This document shows positions 25,240-33,401 of a stretch of 36,429 nucleotides of DNA, piece by piece; within the stretch, counting starts at the first letter, position 1, and every line of letters starts with the position of its first letter. This DNA comes from Planctomycetota bacterium (GTDB taxonomy: Bacteria > Planctomycetota > Phycisphaerae > SM23-33). The stretch is taken from assembly GCA_030635145.1 (NCBI GenBank), contig DAOVZK010000018.1, forward strand, positions 1 to 36,429, given 5' to 3'. Below the pieces are notes generated by a model. It was not told the origin of the DNA and did no database searches. It worked only from the letters and a program-made list of their open reading frames with translations. The position numbers and the translations under genes are program-made.

Positions 25240-26109
25240 ATGATGGAGAACTATGACATGGATGTCGTGCTTGGTACAGTCGCGCCGGTTGGATTCGAAG
25301 ATTTCGCCGATCCGCAATGGTTACAAACGCTCAAGCAGCTCGGGTGCACCACCGCTCAGGTTTACCGCAATCACGATCCGAAAGGATCAGCCAACACCAG
25401 CAACATTACGTTGCAGCAAGTGCAAGATTATCTCACCGCCGCCGAATTACCATGCGATTCGCTGCACGGAATTTACGGGCATGACCTCGACGTATCAAGC
25501 CCGGACGAATCACGCCGCAACACCACTGTCGACAAATTCAAATCCGAGGGCGAGTTCGTATTACAGCTGGGCGGAAAAATCGTCGTCGTGCATTGCTCCG
25601 ATATACACAAAGACGGCGTGGCAGCGGATGAGCGAGCGCTTCGCATCTCGCAGCTGCGCAAAACCATCGAACAGTTAGCTGCGTTCGGTAAATCTATCGG
25701 TGTGCGGTACGCATTCGAGAATCTCCCGGGGTATCACCCGGTCGGAAACGACGTCGCCGAGCTTGCCGGGTTGCTGCGGGAAGTCAACTCACCGGCGGCG
25801 GGTATGTGTTTCGACGTCGCGCACGCAAATCTTACCGGCGATCCGATAACCGCCATCTCCGACGCGGGCGAAACCATGATCTACATCCACGCCTGCGACA
25901 ATCACGGAACAGTCGACGAACATCTGGTTCCCATGCTGGGTAATATCGACTGGCACGCAGTTGCGGCGGGCATATCGCAGCAGAATTATCGCGGAGTTAT
26001 CATGCTCGAGGCGTTTGCCCAGCTCGACGAGCTGAAAAAACTTGCGGACATGGGCTGGGCGGAAAAACTCAGCGAATTTCTAACCACCGCTCAGCCGAAA
26101 TTTTCTTAA
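25240..26109 (+). CDS. sugar phosphate isomerase/epimerase-like TIM-barrel protein
   Basis: This 289-aa soluble protein belongs to the xylose isomerase-like (AP endonuclease 2) TIM-barrel superfamily, in which metal-bound acidic and His residues isomerise or epimerise sugars or inositols. Candidate metal-site segments appear in the order expected along the barrel: LHGIYGHD, VVHCSD, FENLPG, CFDVAH, IHACDN and MLEAF. I chose the ATG at 25240 because GAGGA lies 9 nt upstream. A TTG at 25234 and an ATG at 25243 are alternatives. Neighbours give no clue to the substrate. The superfamily is confident, the reaction is not. Confidence 0.8.
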   Translation: MMENYDMDVVLGTVAPVGFEDFADPQWLQTLKQLGCTTAQVYRNHDPKGSANTSNITLQQVQDYLTAAELPCDSLHGIYGHDLDVSSPDESRRNTTVDKFKSEGEFVLQLGGKIVVVHCSDIHKDGVAADERALRISQLRKTIEQLAAFGKSIGVRYAFENLPGYHPVGNDVAELAGLLREVNSPAAGMCFDVAHANLTGDPITAISDAGETMIYIHACDNHGTVDEHLVPMLGNIDWHAVAAGISQQNYRGVIMLEAFAQLDELKKLADMGWAEKLSEFLTTAQPKFS

Positions 26110-26164
26110 CCCCCCACCAGCCACCAGTTACCCACACAGATTCATCCCGGACAGCATGCGAGCG

Positions 26165-26836
26165 TTACCACTCCCACGTAACCCATTTGTTTTTGTGGTC
26201 GGGGTCGTATGTGTCTACTCGTTTTTGGATTTCCTGTGCGAGGCGGTGTTCGAGATCGGTATCTTGCCCAAGCGGAACCAGCTGTGCCCGCATCGAAACA
26301 CCCGACCACGGGTCGCGACGATTGATTGGTTTGTCGTCGGTTGGGCTGGCGTCGTCGTACTGCAGGTCGGCAAAGTTGATCGTCTGCGGAAATTGCGTAC
26401 CGGTTAAGTTCTTGTACTGGGACGACGAAGTCAGCATTGCCGGTGCCCTGTCGCTGCGGGCCATGAGCACTTCGACGCTGAACTCGAACTTGTCACTATC
26501 TTTGACACGCCGGATCGTAACTTTCACGGCGCGGTATATCGTTTGGACGATATTTTCTTCGTGGTGGAACACCGTCGCCGCATCGTTCTGCCAGAACTCG
26601 AAAATCTGCGAACTGGGAATTGCCCGTGTGCTGATTATACCGTCGCGGGGATCCTGGCGGTCGAGCGGAAATCCGCTGTGTTTGAGAACGTTACGGGACG
26701 ACAGCCATACCGCCTCGAAGTTTCGCTCGGCGGCGGTCTCCGGGCCGGGATATATCGGTTTGGTGTGGTCAGGCCAGCAGCCGCAAAGTATCGCTGTCAA
26801 ACCACACGCTATCAGTATCAGGATTGCTCTCTGCAT
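26165..26836 (-). CDS. predicted lipoprotein, unknown function
   Basis: The start at 26836 gives 223 aa and opens with a lipoprotein signal peptide: MQRAI, a hydrophobic core, then the lipobox LCGC, with Cys20 as the probable lipidated residue. The frame extends upstream to 26887, but that adds a segment incompatible with export. The mature part alternates beta-strand-like segments (TIYRAVKVTIRRVKDSD, FEFSVEVLMA) and ends in charged helices. No family is recognised. It is read convergently with the TIM-barrel gene and is on the same strand as the two glycosyltransferase genes upstream. Confidence 0.72.
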   Translation of the reverse strand: MQRAILILIACGLTAILCGCWPDHTKPIYPGPETAAERNFEAVWLSSRNVLKHSGFPLDRQDPRDGIISTRAIPSSQIFEFWQNDAATVFHHEENIVQTIYRAVKVTIRRVKDSDKFEFSVEVLMARSDRAPAMLTSSSQYKNLTGTQFPQTINFADLQYDDASPTDDKPINRRDPWSGVSMRAQLVPLGQDTDLEHRLAQEIQKRVDTYDPDHKNKWVTWEW

Positions 26837-26985
26837 ATTTCCACCAAACCCCGGACAACCCGGGGCGTGATATTCTATACGAATCACCGGCCGGTTTGTA
26901 CAGAATTTTTCGGCCCTCAGCGAGGGAGGGCGGTGCGACCTCAGTGATTATTAATTGCCACCGCGGCTCGCGGGCGTGCTACGAC

Positions 26986-27915
26986 CTATTGCTTGTTGCG
27001 GAGCAGCACGTTGTGCATTTCCATTAGTCGCCAATTGATCGCGTGCAGCAGGATGCCGAGAAACGCACTCCCGAAGGCAAGGATCATCAGGCCCGTCGCG
27101 AGAATCGCCAAGGGGAACCGCTCGACTTTGCCCGTTTCGATGAATCCCACGATTGGGGGAATCCCAGCCAACAGCCCGAGAACCAGCAGAATCAAACCCA
27201 GTCCGCCGAAGAACGTCAGCGGTTTGAAATTTCGGCCGAGCGAAAACAGCTTCCACAATACGCGGAACCCGTCGTGGAACGTTCGCAGCTTAGATTCGCT
27301 GCCGTCGGGGCGTTCGCGGTAGGGCACGGGGATTTCGAGAATCTTGAGCTTGTAGTACAGCATCTGGATCGTCAGTTCGGTTTCGACCTCGAACCCGCTG
27401 GAGACGACCGGAATGCGATTGACGACCTTGCGATTAAAAACGCGATACCCCGATAGGATGTCGGTGAGGTTCGTCTTGAAAATTTTGTTTATCAGCCCGC
27501 GAACGAGACGATTACCGGCGACGTGCAGCGGGCGGAAGCTGGCTTCGGTGTATTCGACCAGCCGTGCACCGATGGTCATGTCGGCGCGGTTTTCCATGAC
27601 GGGCTTGAGCAGTTCGTGGACGTTTTCGGCGGGGTATGTGTCGTCACCGTCAGCCATTATGTAGAAGTCGGCCTGCACCGAGTTCAGCATCGACTCGATG
27701 ACGTATCCCTTACCCTTGCGTGGTTCGTGGATGACCGTTGCCCCGTGCTGCTTGGCGACGGTAGCGGTGTTGTCGGTGCAGCAGTTGTCGAAGACATAGA
27801 TCGTGGCGTACGGCAGCTGGGCGCGGAAGTCGTCGATGACCTTGCCGATGGTGGCGGCTTCGTTGTGGCAGGGCAGTAGGACGGCGATATTCGAATGTTG
27901 TTCTGTAGTTTCCAT
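26986..27915 (-). CDS. family 2 glycosyltransferase, polyprenol-phosphate sugar type
   Basis: This 309-aa membrane protein probably transfers a sugar from a nucleotide donor to a polyprenyl phosphate or glycan acceptor at the cytoplasmic face. The GT-A domain shows VLLPCHNEAATI, DNCCTDNT, GKGYVI and the DxD-type motif ADGDDTYP, then LSGYRVFNR and the acceptor-side GFEVETEL. Two C-terminal membrane helices follow (about 228-250 and 268-292). This architecture is typical of DPM1/GtrB-like enzymes. A GTG at 27924 would add three residues. The second glycosyltransferase lies 228 bp upstream on the same strand, across a repeat. Confidence 0.9.
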   Translation of the reverse strand: METTEQHSNIAVLLPCHNEAATIGKVIDDFRAQLPYATIYVFDNCCTDNTATVAKQHGATVIHEPRKGKGYVIESMLNSVQADFYIMADGDDTYPAENVHELLKPVMENRADMTIGARLVEYTEASFRPLHVAGNRLVRGLINKIFKTNLTDILSGYRVFNRKVVNRIPVVSSGFEVETELTIQMLYYKLKILEIPVPYRERPDGSESKLRTFHDGFRVLWKLFSLGRNFKPLTFFGGLGLILLVLGLLAGIPPIVGFIETGKVERFPLAILATGLMILAFGSAFLGILLHAINWRLMEMHNVLLRNKQ

Positions 27916-27984
27916 ATCCCGCACATGATACAGTCATGCGGGGCGAATGATAAGCACGAAATTGCATGAGATATTAAAATCGAA

Positions 27985-28131
27985 ATCAGAATATCGAAAT
28001 GCGAAACAATATCGAATGTTAGAAATCCAAATCTGAAAACAAAGACACGCATCCAAAAACTGTAATCATTTGGAGTTTTGGATATTTAAAATTTCGTATT
28101 TGTTTAGGATTTAGAGATTAGGATTTCGCAT
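27985..28131. repeat. AT-rich palindromic intergenic element, copy 2
   Basis: It shares the ordered words ATATCGAATGTT (28009-28020) and CGTATTTGTTTAGGATT (28095-28111) with the element at 4603-4760, which lies 23 kb away. The spacing differs by about 23 bp. It separates the two glycosyltransferase genes. Confidence 0.6.
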
Positions 28132-28142
28132 TTGGCCCCATG

Positions 28143-29237
28143 TTACATTTCGCTTGCGGCTTGGCGGTAGAAGTTTACGAATCCGCGGAGGCATTTTAGC
28201 TGGTCGTGATTTTCCCGAACGTATTGCAACGCCCTTGCTGACCGGGCGTCGGTTTCGGATTTGTCGGTGACGGTTTCGATTAGTTTCCCCGTCAGCTGGG
28301 CCGGTTTTACGGGGTCGAAGAGCATGGCGGTCGTTTCGTCGATCAGAAAATCGCACGGTGCACCCTTAGCGGCGATGACCGGCACGCCCGCCGCCATCGC
28401 CATCAGCGGATTGACGTCCAATTGCTCACGAACGCCCAGCGAAATAAACACGTTGGTGGACGGGATTATCTTCGCCGGGTTGCTGTCGGTTTTTGCGATG
28501 ATAAATGTCAGGTCGTGCTGCAGATCGAGTTCGTCGGCTAAACGCCGCAGATTTTTCTCGTGCTTTTCGGGGCATACCAGAAAAAACGTGCAGTCGTTTT
28601 CAATTTTGCGGAGTTCGTCGAAACCTATCAGAGCTTCCCGCAGCCCGGGCCTGTCGCATTTTGTACCGTCAGCGAAAATTGCAATCATTCCGTTGCAATC
28701 AGCGAGAGATTTCGGCTCGTCGGCTGGGATAAGCCCGGCCCTTAGCAGTACGATTTTCGACGGCGGAACGACATGTCGCTCGAGCAGGTCTTCGCGGATG
28801 ATTGTGCTCGACGGCAGGGCGGCTATGAGTTGCGGATCGCTGCTCCATGCTTTTCGCCCGGATCCCAGCGACATGCAGCTGGCGATATACGGGATGCCGG
28901 TTCGCTGCGATATCTCGGCGGCTACGAGCGAAGATTTGTCGTCGAGCGAATGCAGGATGTCAATGTTGGCACCCGAGATTTCGTCGACGGCCCGCGAGAT
29001 ATTGTGGGAAGATTTGTGGGACGTGAAAAGCGAGTCGAGCATGTCCTGATCTTGTAGCAGCGGGCGGACGTTTTTGAAGTCTTTGACTTCTTGCGGGCAG
29101 AGCAGCGAAAACTGCACGTTCTGTCGGCTGAAGGGTCCGACCAGCGGATCGAGCAGCGAACTCAAACCAACCGCTGTCTGGAAATCGGTGATCCAGGCGA
29201 CTCGAAGATTTTTTGATTGTGTACCACCGGGGCTCAT
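28143..29237 (-). CDS. GT-B glycosyltransferase (family 1/4-like)
   Basis: This 364-aa protein has the two-domain layout of GT-B glycosyltransferases. The N-terminal half starts with a Rossmann-like segment (RVAWITDFQTAVGL). The C-terminal half has FADGTKCDRPGL, FFLVCPEKH and the donor-binding stretch around NVFISLGVREQLDVNP, MAAGVPVIAAKG. The EQ...NPLMAMAAGVPVIA pattern matches the conserved ExFG-type loop of glycogen-synthase-like transferases, with variation. No membrane helix is predicted. It is probably involved in cell-surface glycan or glycolipid synthesis together with the adjacent family 2 enzyme. Substrates are unknown. Confidence 0.75.
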   Translation of the reverse strand: MSPGGTQSKNLRVAWITDFQTAVGLSSLLDPLVGPFSRQNVQFSLLCPQEVKDFKNVRPLLQDQDMLDSLFTSHKSSHNISRAVDEISGANIDILHSLDDKSSLVAAEISQRTGIPYIASCMSLGSGRKAWSSDPQLIAALPSSTIIREDLLERHVVPPSKIVLLRAGLIPADEPKSLADCNGMIAIFADGTKCDRPGLREALIGFDELRKIENDCTFFLVCPEKHEKNLRRLADELDLQHDLTFIIAKTDSNPAKIIPSTNVFISLGVREQLDVNPLMAMAAGVPVIAAKGAPCDFLIDETTAMLFDPVKPAQLTGKLIETVTDKSETDARSARALQYVRENHDQLKCLRGFVNFYRQAASEM

Positions 29238-29345
29238 AACGCATTATTTTACCACGATAGGAGCAATAATATGAAGAAATTTTGGGGAGAAATAGGCAAT
29301 TCGCCACAGGCGGATCTTCGGTAGGGATTGGAGAATCTGCGCATT

Positions 29346-29374
29346 AAAAAGACCGCGGTTTTAATCGCGGCCTT
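29346..29374 (-). terminator. rho-independent terminator of rpmH
   Basis: Read on the minus strand, the stem AAGGCCGCG/CGCGGTCTT with a short AT loop has one internal mismatch and is followed by a T run. It lies 61 bp downstream of the L34 stop codon. Confidence 0.75.
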
Positions 29375-29434
29375 ATTATTGATGTCTTGTCTGTGACGGT
29401 CGCTTGTGTTGCGAGTTGCCGCTTTCTGTGCGAG

Positions 29435-29569
29435 TTAGACTATCTGTGCCTGCCTGCCTGCGCGGCGTTTGGCGTTGATAATCTTTCTGCCCTTGGCGGT
29501 TCGCATCCGTGCCCGAAAGCCCAGCTTACGCACGCGTTTACGCTTTGAAATTCTATGTGGATAATGCAT
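29435..29569 (-). CDS. rpmH: 50S ribosomal protein L34
   Basis: This 44-aa protein, too short for usual ORF cut-offs, reads MHYPHRISKRKRVRKLG and ends RRAGRQAQIV. The strongly basic composition, length and FRARMRTAKGRKI core identify L34, which binds 23S rRNA in the large subunit. GAGG sits about eight bases upstream of the ATG. In many bacteria rnpA (RNase P protein) follows rpmH immediately. Here the terminator at 29346-29374 closes the unit and no rnpA is seen, so rpmH is monocistronic. Confidence 0.95.
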   Translation of the reverse strand: MHYPHRISKRKRVRKLGFRARMRTAKGRKIINAKRRAGRQAQIV

Positions 29570-29906
29570 ATCAACCTCGTATATCTATCGTAATTTTTCT
29601 CACCATTGTCCGCAAACTAATCGCGGATCGAAGATGTTAGCGTCATAAACCGTGTTTCACAAGGATTTTTTGAGAAAAGTTTATGCAAAAAATTATCGGC
29701 GTCCGCACTCTTTATTTCCTGTTAATCCAATCGAATCTCTTTTTTTGACAGGATAGCGAGCAAATGTCCAATTCCCAAATACCCAATGCCCATGAGAAAT
29801 CTCAAGCCCTAATCCCAAATCTGAAATAAGCATGATCCTGTTATCCTGTCCGAAAATTCCGTAAAAAATCTCGTACATTTTCCGCCAGAATCGTATACTT
29901 CAGGGC
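29570..29906. other. intergenic region upstream of rpmH and the CYTH gene
   Basis: This 337-bp divergent region has no gene. It must contain the promoters of rpmH (minus) and the CYTH gene (plus), which I could not assign. It also holds an inverted variant of the dispersed 19-bp word near 29711-29731 and a GACAGGAT-family element at 29747-29850. Confidence 0.5.
29747..29850. repeat. GACAGGAT-family element, short copy
   Basis: GACAGGATA at 29747-29755 is inverted at 29842-29850, and the right end again reads ATCCTGTTATCCTGTC. This matches the end of the 163-bp element behind mcsB. The interior differs and contains CCCAAAT-type words. Confidence 0.5.
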
Positions 29907-30458
29907 ATGGGTAACGAAGTGGAAGCAAAATATCGTGTTGACGGGTTTACAGCTGTGCGAAAACGCCTCAACGAGTTGGGGGCAGAGTTTCTGGGAACGG
30001 TTCGGCAGACGGATACGTTTTTTGACGATGCCGCCGGTTCGCTGCAGGGTGCAGGTTGCGGGCTTCGGCTGCGACGCGAGAAGATTTTGCGGCGCGGAAC
30101 CGGGGCGACGCTGTCCGGGGCGATGATTACGTTTAAGGGCCCGGTGGCGAAAAATCGCAAGGTCAAGATCCGCGAGGAAATCGAAACTTGTGTCGATTCC
30201 CCAGACGCAACCGTCGCCATCCTCGCAGCCTGCGGATTCCGGGCAGCAGTGACCATCGAGAAGCGGCGCAGCAGTTATCGCCTCGGCCGTGCGCGAATCG
30301 AACTAGACCAACTCCCGCTGCTGGGGACGGTGGGAAAATTTGTGGAAATCGAAGGCGTCAGCGAACGAAACGTGGAAACCGTTCGCAAAAAGTTGGGAAT
30401 CGACGGGGAGCATATTCCAGAATCGTACCTGGCACTTACGTTGAAGGGCAGGGTTTAA
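29907..30458 (+). CDS. CYTH-domain protein (class IV adenylate cyclase/thiamine-triphosphatase fold)
   Basis: This 183-aa soluble protein has the N-terminal CYTH signature (NEVEAKYRV, matching ExExK), FFDD, the arginine-rich strand GLRLRRE, MITFKGP, a central REEIE acidic pair, and C-terminal VEIEG. CYTH proteins form an eight-stranded tunnel that binds triphosphates with divalent metal. Members include CyaB-type cyclases, thiamine triphosphatase and inorganic triphosphatases. I cannot tell which activity applies here. The annotated start at 29907 directly precedes the signature, as in the family. Confidence 0.85.
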   Translation: MGNEVEAKYRVDGFTAVRKRLNELGAEFLGTVRQTDTFFDDAAGSLQGAGCGLRLRREKILRRGTGATLSGAMITFKGPVAKNRKVKIREEIETCVDSPDATVAILAACGFRAAVTIEKRRSSYRLGRARIELDQLPLLGTVGKFVEIEGVSERNVETVRKKLGIDGEHIPESYLALTLKGRV

Positions 30459-30459
30459 C

Positions 30460-30668
30460 CCCGCAGGGGTGTCAGAGTTTAGCCGGGGGTGTAAGCCCCC
30501 GGAAAAAGAGTTCCAAAAGAAAAACCAGCCCTGAAAGGGCGATAGTAATATCGCACACGCCTAACGTTTCTGCCGCCCCTTCGGGGCTAAAATTTTAAGA
30601 GCCATTCGTCCGGGGGTTCCGCTACGCTTCACCCCCGGCTAAATCCTTGACGCCCCGGTGGGGCTGAA
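30460..30668. repeat. dispersed multi-hairpin repeat element
   Basis: This roughly 210-bp region is a chain of GC-rich hairpins: CCCCGCAGGGG at the left end, CCGGGGG/CCCCCGG near 30483-30501, GCCCTGAAAGGGC at 30529-30541, GCCCCTTCGGGGC near 30573-30586, then CCGGGGG and CACCCCCGG flanking 30611-30640, and GCCCCGGTGGGGC near 30652-30664. It abuts the CYTH stop codon. It looks like a composite intergenic repeat of the sort found in many copies in planctomycete and cyanobacterial genomes. Confidence 0.6.
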
Positions 30669-30693
30669 GAAAGAAGCACGGCACCGCCATTTA

Positions 30694-31122
30694 TCACTGG
30701 GGATTTATCGAAAGCTCATACTTGATTCGGTTTTCTGGCGTGGATGTGTTCGCAGCCCCGAGCCTTTCCCATATCCGTCGAGAGGCTTTGTTGTCCGTGT
30801 CTGTGATAGCAGAGACAGATATTATTCCCTCCGACGCCGCCAGCTGCAGAACCTTTTCAAATGCATGCTTACAGTACCCCTGGCGTCGGTGGTTTGTGCC
30901 GACCCAGTAACCGATCTCCGCGGTGTGTTCATCGTGATTGCGATGGCTTAACGAAATCGTGCCGACAGATATGTCCCCTGCAACAATGGCGAACGTCGTA
31001 GCTTGACGCTCTTGGCACCATTTTTTGATCTTTTCCAGAAAACTTTCAGCATCGGGAAGGTCGCCGGATTTAACACCCAAATCCTTACGCAAGCCATCAT
31101 CGGTACACAACATGGCAGCCAA
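30694..31122 (-). CDS. GNAT-family N-acetyltransferase, start uncertain
   Basis: The GNAT fold is shown by FAIVAGDISVGTISL, the strand EIGYWV, the acetyl-CoA loop RRQGYCKHAFEKVL and the terminal NKASRRIWERLGA. The closest type is RimJ/RimL-like. A TTG at 31122 and an ATG at 31113 are the only normal in-frame starts, and both cut off the first strand. The frame stays open upstream to a stop at 31204-31206 and encodes ITIRKPQRKDAEQLAAM, a textbook GNAT N-terminus. An AUU codon at 31168-31170, preceded by GGGGA, could be the start. Substrate is unknown. A hairpin lies just upstream. Confidence 0.75.
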   Translation of the reverse strand: MAAMLCTDDGLRKDLGVKSGDLPDAESFLEKIKKWCQERQATTFAIVAGDISVGTISLSHRNHDEHTAEIGYWVGTNHRRQGYCKHAFEKVLQLAASEGIISVSAITDTDNKASRRIWERLGAANTSTPENRIKYELSINPQ

Positions 31123-31184
31123 TTGTTCGGCGTCTTTTCTCTGCGGTTTTCTTATCGTTATTGCAGTAATGACACAATCCCCAC

Positions 31185-31223
31185 TGGCCGAGTGGAGCCA
31201 GCATTACGGACTCCACTCGACCA
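31185..31223. promoter_or_regulatory. strong hairpin between trpB2-like and GNAT genes
   Basis: CGAGTGGAG (31189-31197) pairs perfectly with CTCCACTCG (31211-31219), with two further outer pairs. On the plus strand a T5 run follows at 31226-31230. On the minus strand there is none, although both neighbouring genes are on the minus strand. It may be the end of the trpB2 transcript or a structure in the GNAT leader. Confidence 0.5.
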
Positions 31224-31257
31224 AGTTTTTACCCATCAATTTTTTTACCGTAAACTC

Positions 31258-32649
31258 CTACCACTTGCCGGTTTTGTTTTCCGGTGCGTTGGGCAGGTCG
31301 GCGATGGCGGCGAGGCCTTTGTCGATGTCTTCCTGCGGTAGTTCGTGGTCGGCGAGTTGGCCGCTGAAGTATTTTTCGTATCCCAGCAAGTCCATAAGCC
31401 CGTGCCCCGACCAATTCATGACGATGGTCTTTTCCTTGCCCTCTTCCTTGGCCTGCAGGGCAGCGTCGATGGTAGCAGCGATGGCGTGCGAAGTTTCGGG
31501 TGCGGGAATGAAACCTTCGGTGCGTGCCCACATGACGGCCGACTCGTAGCACTTGAGCTGATGGTAGCTCTTGGGTTTGACGAGGCCTTCGACGACGCAT
31601 TGGCTGACCAGCGGGGCCATGCCGTGATAGCGCAGCCCACCAGCGTGGATCGGGGGTGGTACGAAGTTGTGCCCCAGCGTATGCATCGCCAGCAGCGGCG
31701 TCATTTCAGCGGTATCACCGAAGTCGTACGAGAACGGCCCGCGTGTAAGCGTCGGGCAACTCTTAGGCTCGACGGCGATAATCTCGATGTCGTCGCCGTT
31801 GATTTTATCCTGCACAAACGGAAAGGCAAGCCCGGCGAAATTCGACCCGCCACCGCAGCAAGCGATGATGACGTCGGGCTTTTTGACCCCGGCCATGGCG
31901 AGCTGCTTTTTCGCCTCTAATCCGATGATCGTCTGGTGCAGCATAACGTGATTCAGCACGCTGCCGAGCGAGTATCGGGTTTTACCGCTGGGGTCGGTGA
32001 CGGCTTGTTCGACGGCTTCGGAAATTGCGATACCGAGCGACCCTGGGGTGTCGGGCATTTCGGCAAGGATATGCCGCCCAGCCTGGGTTTCTTCCGACGG
32101 GCTGGGGACGCATTTTCCGCCCCAGGTTTCCATCATCACGCGGCGGAACGGTTTTTGCTCGAAGCTGATGCGAACCATGAATACTTTGCACTCAAGCCCG
32201 ATAAGCGAACATGCAAAGCTCAGCGCGCTGCCCCATTGGCCCGCCCCGGTTTCAGTCGTCAATCTTTCGATGCCGAACTGCTTATTGTACCACGCCTGCG
32301 GGATGGCGGTGTTTGGCTTATGGCTGCCGGCAGGGCTCATACCCTCGTGCTTGTAAAAGATTTTCGCGGGCGTTCCCAACGCCTTTTCCAGGCGTCGTGC
32401 ACGGAACAGCGGAGCCGGCCGCCACATCGCCAACAGCTGGCGGACTTCTTCGGGTATGTCGATCCAACGCTCGGTGGAAACTTCCTGCTCGATGATGTTC
32501 ATCGGGAAAACCGGCGCCAACATTTCCGGGCTGATGGGGTTACCGTCAGGCCCGAGAGGGGGGAGGATCTGCGTTGGCAGGTCAGCAGCGAGGTTGTACC
32601 ATTGACGCGGCATTTCGGTTTCGGGGAGTTCGTATTTGATCTGATCCAT
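31258..32649 (-). CDS. TrpB2-type tryptophan synthase beta-like PLP enzyme
   Basis: This 463-aa PLP enzyme is the longer TrpB2 form, which joins indole and serine to make tryptophan or related products without the alpha subunit. The Schiff-base lysine is Lys111 in AGSHKPNTA. The substrate strand ETGAGQWG follows, then the phosphate-binding loop [11 protein letters not shown]. The N-terminal extension of about 50 residues ([26 protein letters not shown]) is characteristic of TrpB2. AAGGAG at 32659-32664 supports the start at 32649. No trpA or other trp genes are adjacent, in keeping with a solitary salvage enzyme. Confidence 0.92.
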   Translation of the reverse strand: MDQIKYELPETEMPRQWYNLAADLPTQILPPLGPDGNPISPEMLAPVFPMNIIEQEVSTERWIDIPEEVRQLLAMWRPAPLFRARRLEKALGTPAKIFYKHEGMSPAGSHKPNTAIPQAWYNKQFGIERLTTETGAGQWGSALSFACSLIGLECKVFMVRISFEQKPFRRVMMETWGGKCVPSPSEETQAGRHILAEMPDTPGSLGIAISEAVEQAVTDPSGKTRYSLGSVLNHVMLHQTIIGLEAKKQLAMAGVKKPDVIIACCGGGSNFAGLAFPFVQDKINGDDIEIIAVEPKSCPTLTRGPFSYDFGDTAEMTPLLAMHTLGHNFVPPPIHAGGLRYHGMAPLVSQCVVEGLVKPKSYHQLKCYESAVMWARTEGFIPAPETSHAIAATIDAALQAKEEGKEKTIVMNWSGHGLMDLLGYEKYFSGQLADHELPQEDIDKGLAAIADLPNAPENKTGKW

Positions 32650-33180
32650 AATGCAGTGCTCCTTGCGTTAAAGAATATTACTATTACGTCATAATGCTAC
32701 CAGTTGCCAGCAGTTAATGCACCAATTATTTCTGGTCATAACCCGCGAAATGGAGGCAAAATCGTTACCGTCGAAGAAGTTCGCCGTTTTGGCGTGAAAC
32801 CGGCCTGTTGCGGAGGTGTATTTTGGGGTGATGACCGCAAAGTTTGGCCTGAAAGCAGATAAGTCACCAGGAAATTTTGCCGCCGAAAAACGCTGAAAAT
32901 AAAGGGTTTAGCGGTTGTAGGCAAAAACAGTCGCATTGTTTTGCAGGCAATTACCAATTTTTTTTTAATAAATGCAGAGATTCTATTGACTTGGGCTGTG
33001 AATTTCGTAGGATACTTCGCCCAAGGGTAATTGATCCTTGTTGAGAAATATTCGATGTCACGATAAAATGTAATTCGTTATTTCCTGCTTATAAAAGAAG
33101 TTAAAAGTTGATATTGGCAAGATGTTGGGCAGCAGGCCCCCAAGGGTGTGTTGTCGCAATGCGATGAAACACTACGTTTT
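32650..33180. other. upstream region of trpB2 and leader of the tRNA/23S operon
   Basis: This 531-bp region contains no gene and, importantly, no 16S 3' end or anti-Shine-Dalgarno tail. It has the trpB2 ribosome binding site at 32659-32664, AT-rich DNA at 32951-32972, a promoter at 32986-33013 and the operon leader to 33180. Confidence 0.6.
32986..33013 (+). promoter_or_regulatory. sigma70-type promoter of the tRNA-Ile/tRNA-Ala/23S operon
   Basis: TTGACT (32986-32991, 5 of 6) is followed by a 16-bp spacer and TAGGAT (33008-33013, 4 of 6). A T/A-rich tract at 32951-32972 sits where an UP element would enhance an rRNA promoter. The first mature RNA begins about 165 bp downstream. Confidence 0.55.
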
Positions 33181-33254
33181 GGGCTTGTAGCTCAGTTGGT
33201 TAGAGCGCGCCCCTGATAAGGGCGAGGTCGCTGGTTCGAATCCAGCCAGGCCCA
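33181..33254 (+). tRNA. tRNA-Ile (GAU)
   Basis: The acceptor arm GGGCTTG pairs with CAGGCCC and the discriminator is A. The anticodon stem CGCCC/GGGCG holds the loop CTGATAA, giving anticodon GAU. The T arm is CTGGTTCGAATCCAG. No CCA is encoded. Confidence 0.95.
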
Positions 33255-33328
33255 TGTGTGCAAGATTTTCAATTTGCAATTTTCAATTTCCAATTGGAAT
33301 TTGAAAATTGGAAATTGTCAATTGTCTC
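33255..33328. repeat. AT-rich spacer palindrome between the tRNAs
   Basis: Words of CAATTTTCAA and their inverse form a long imperfect palindrome. It could fold as a processing stem in the precursor. A similar one follows tRNA-Ala. Confidence 0.5.
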
Positions 33329-33401
33329 GGGGCCGTAGCTCAGTTGGGAGAGCGCTAGCTTTGCAAGCTAGATGTCGCCGGTTCGAGCCCGGCCGGCTCC
33401 A
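33329..33401 (+). tRNA. tRNA-Ala (UGC)
   Basis: The acceptor GGGGCCG pairs with CGGCTCC (one G-U pair) with discriminator A. The anticodon stem CTAGC/GCTAG holds TTTGCAA, anticodon UGC. Together with tRNA-Ile it is the pair usually found in the 16S-23S spacer. No CCA is encoded. Confidence 0.95.

Noticed and set aside
32736-32957. 73-codon minus-strand frame upstream of trpB2
   Set aside because: No ribosome binding site or protein-like pattern. A tryptophan leader peptide was considered but there are no tandem Trp codons.
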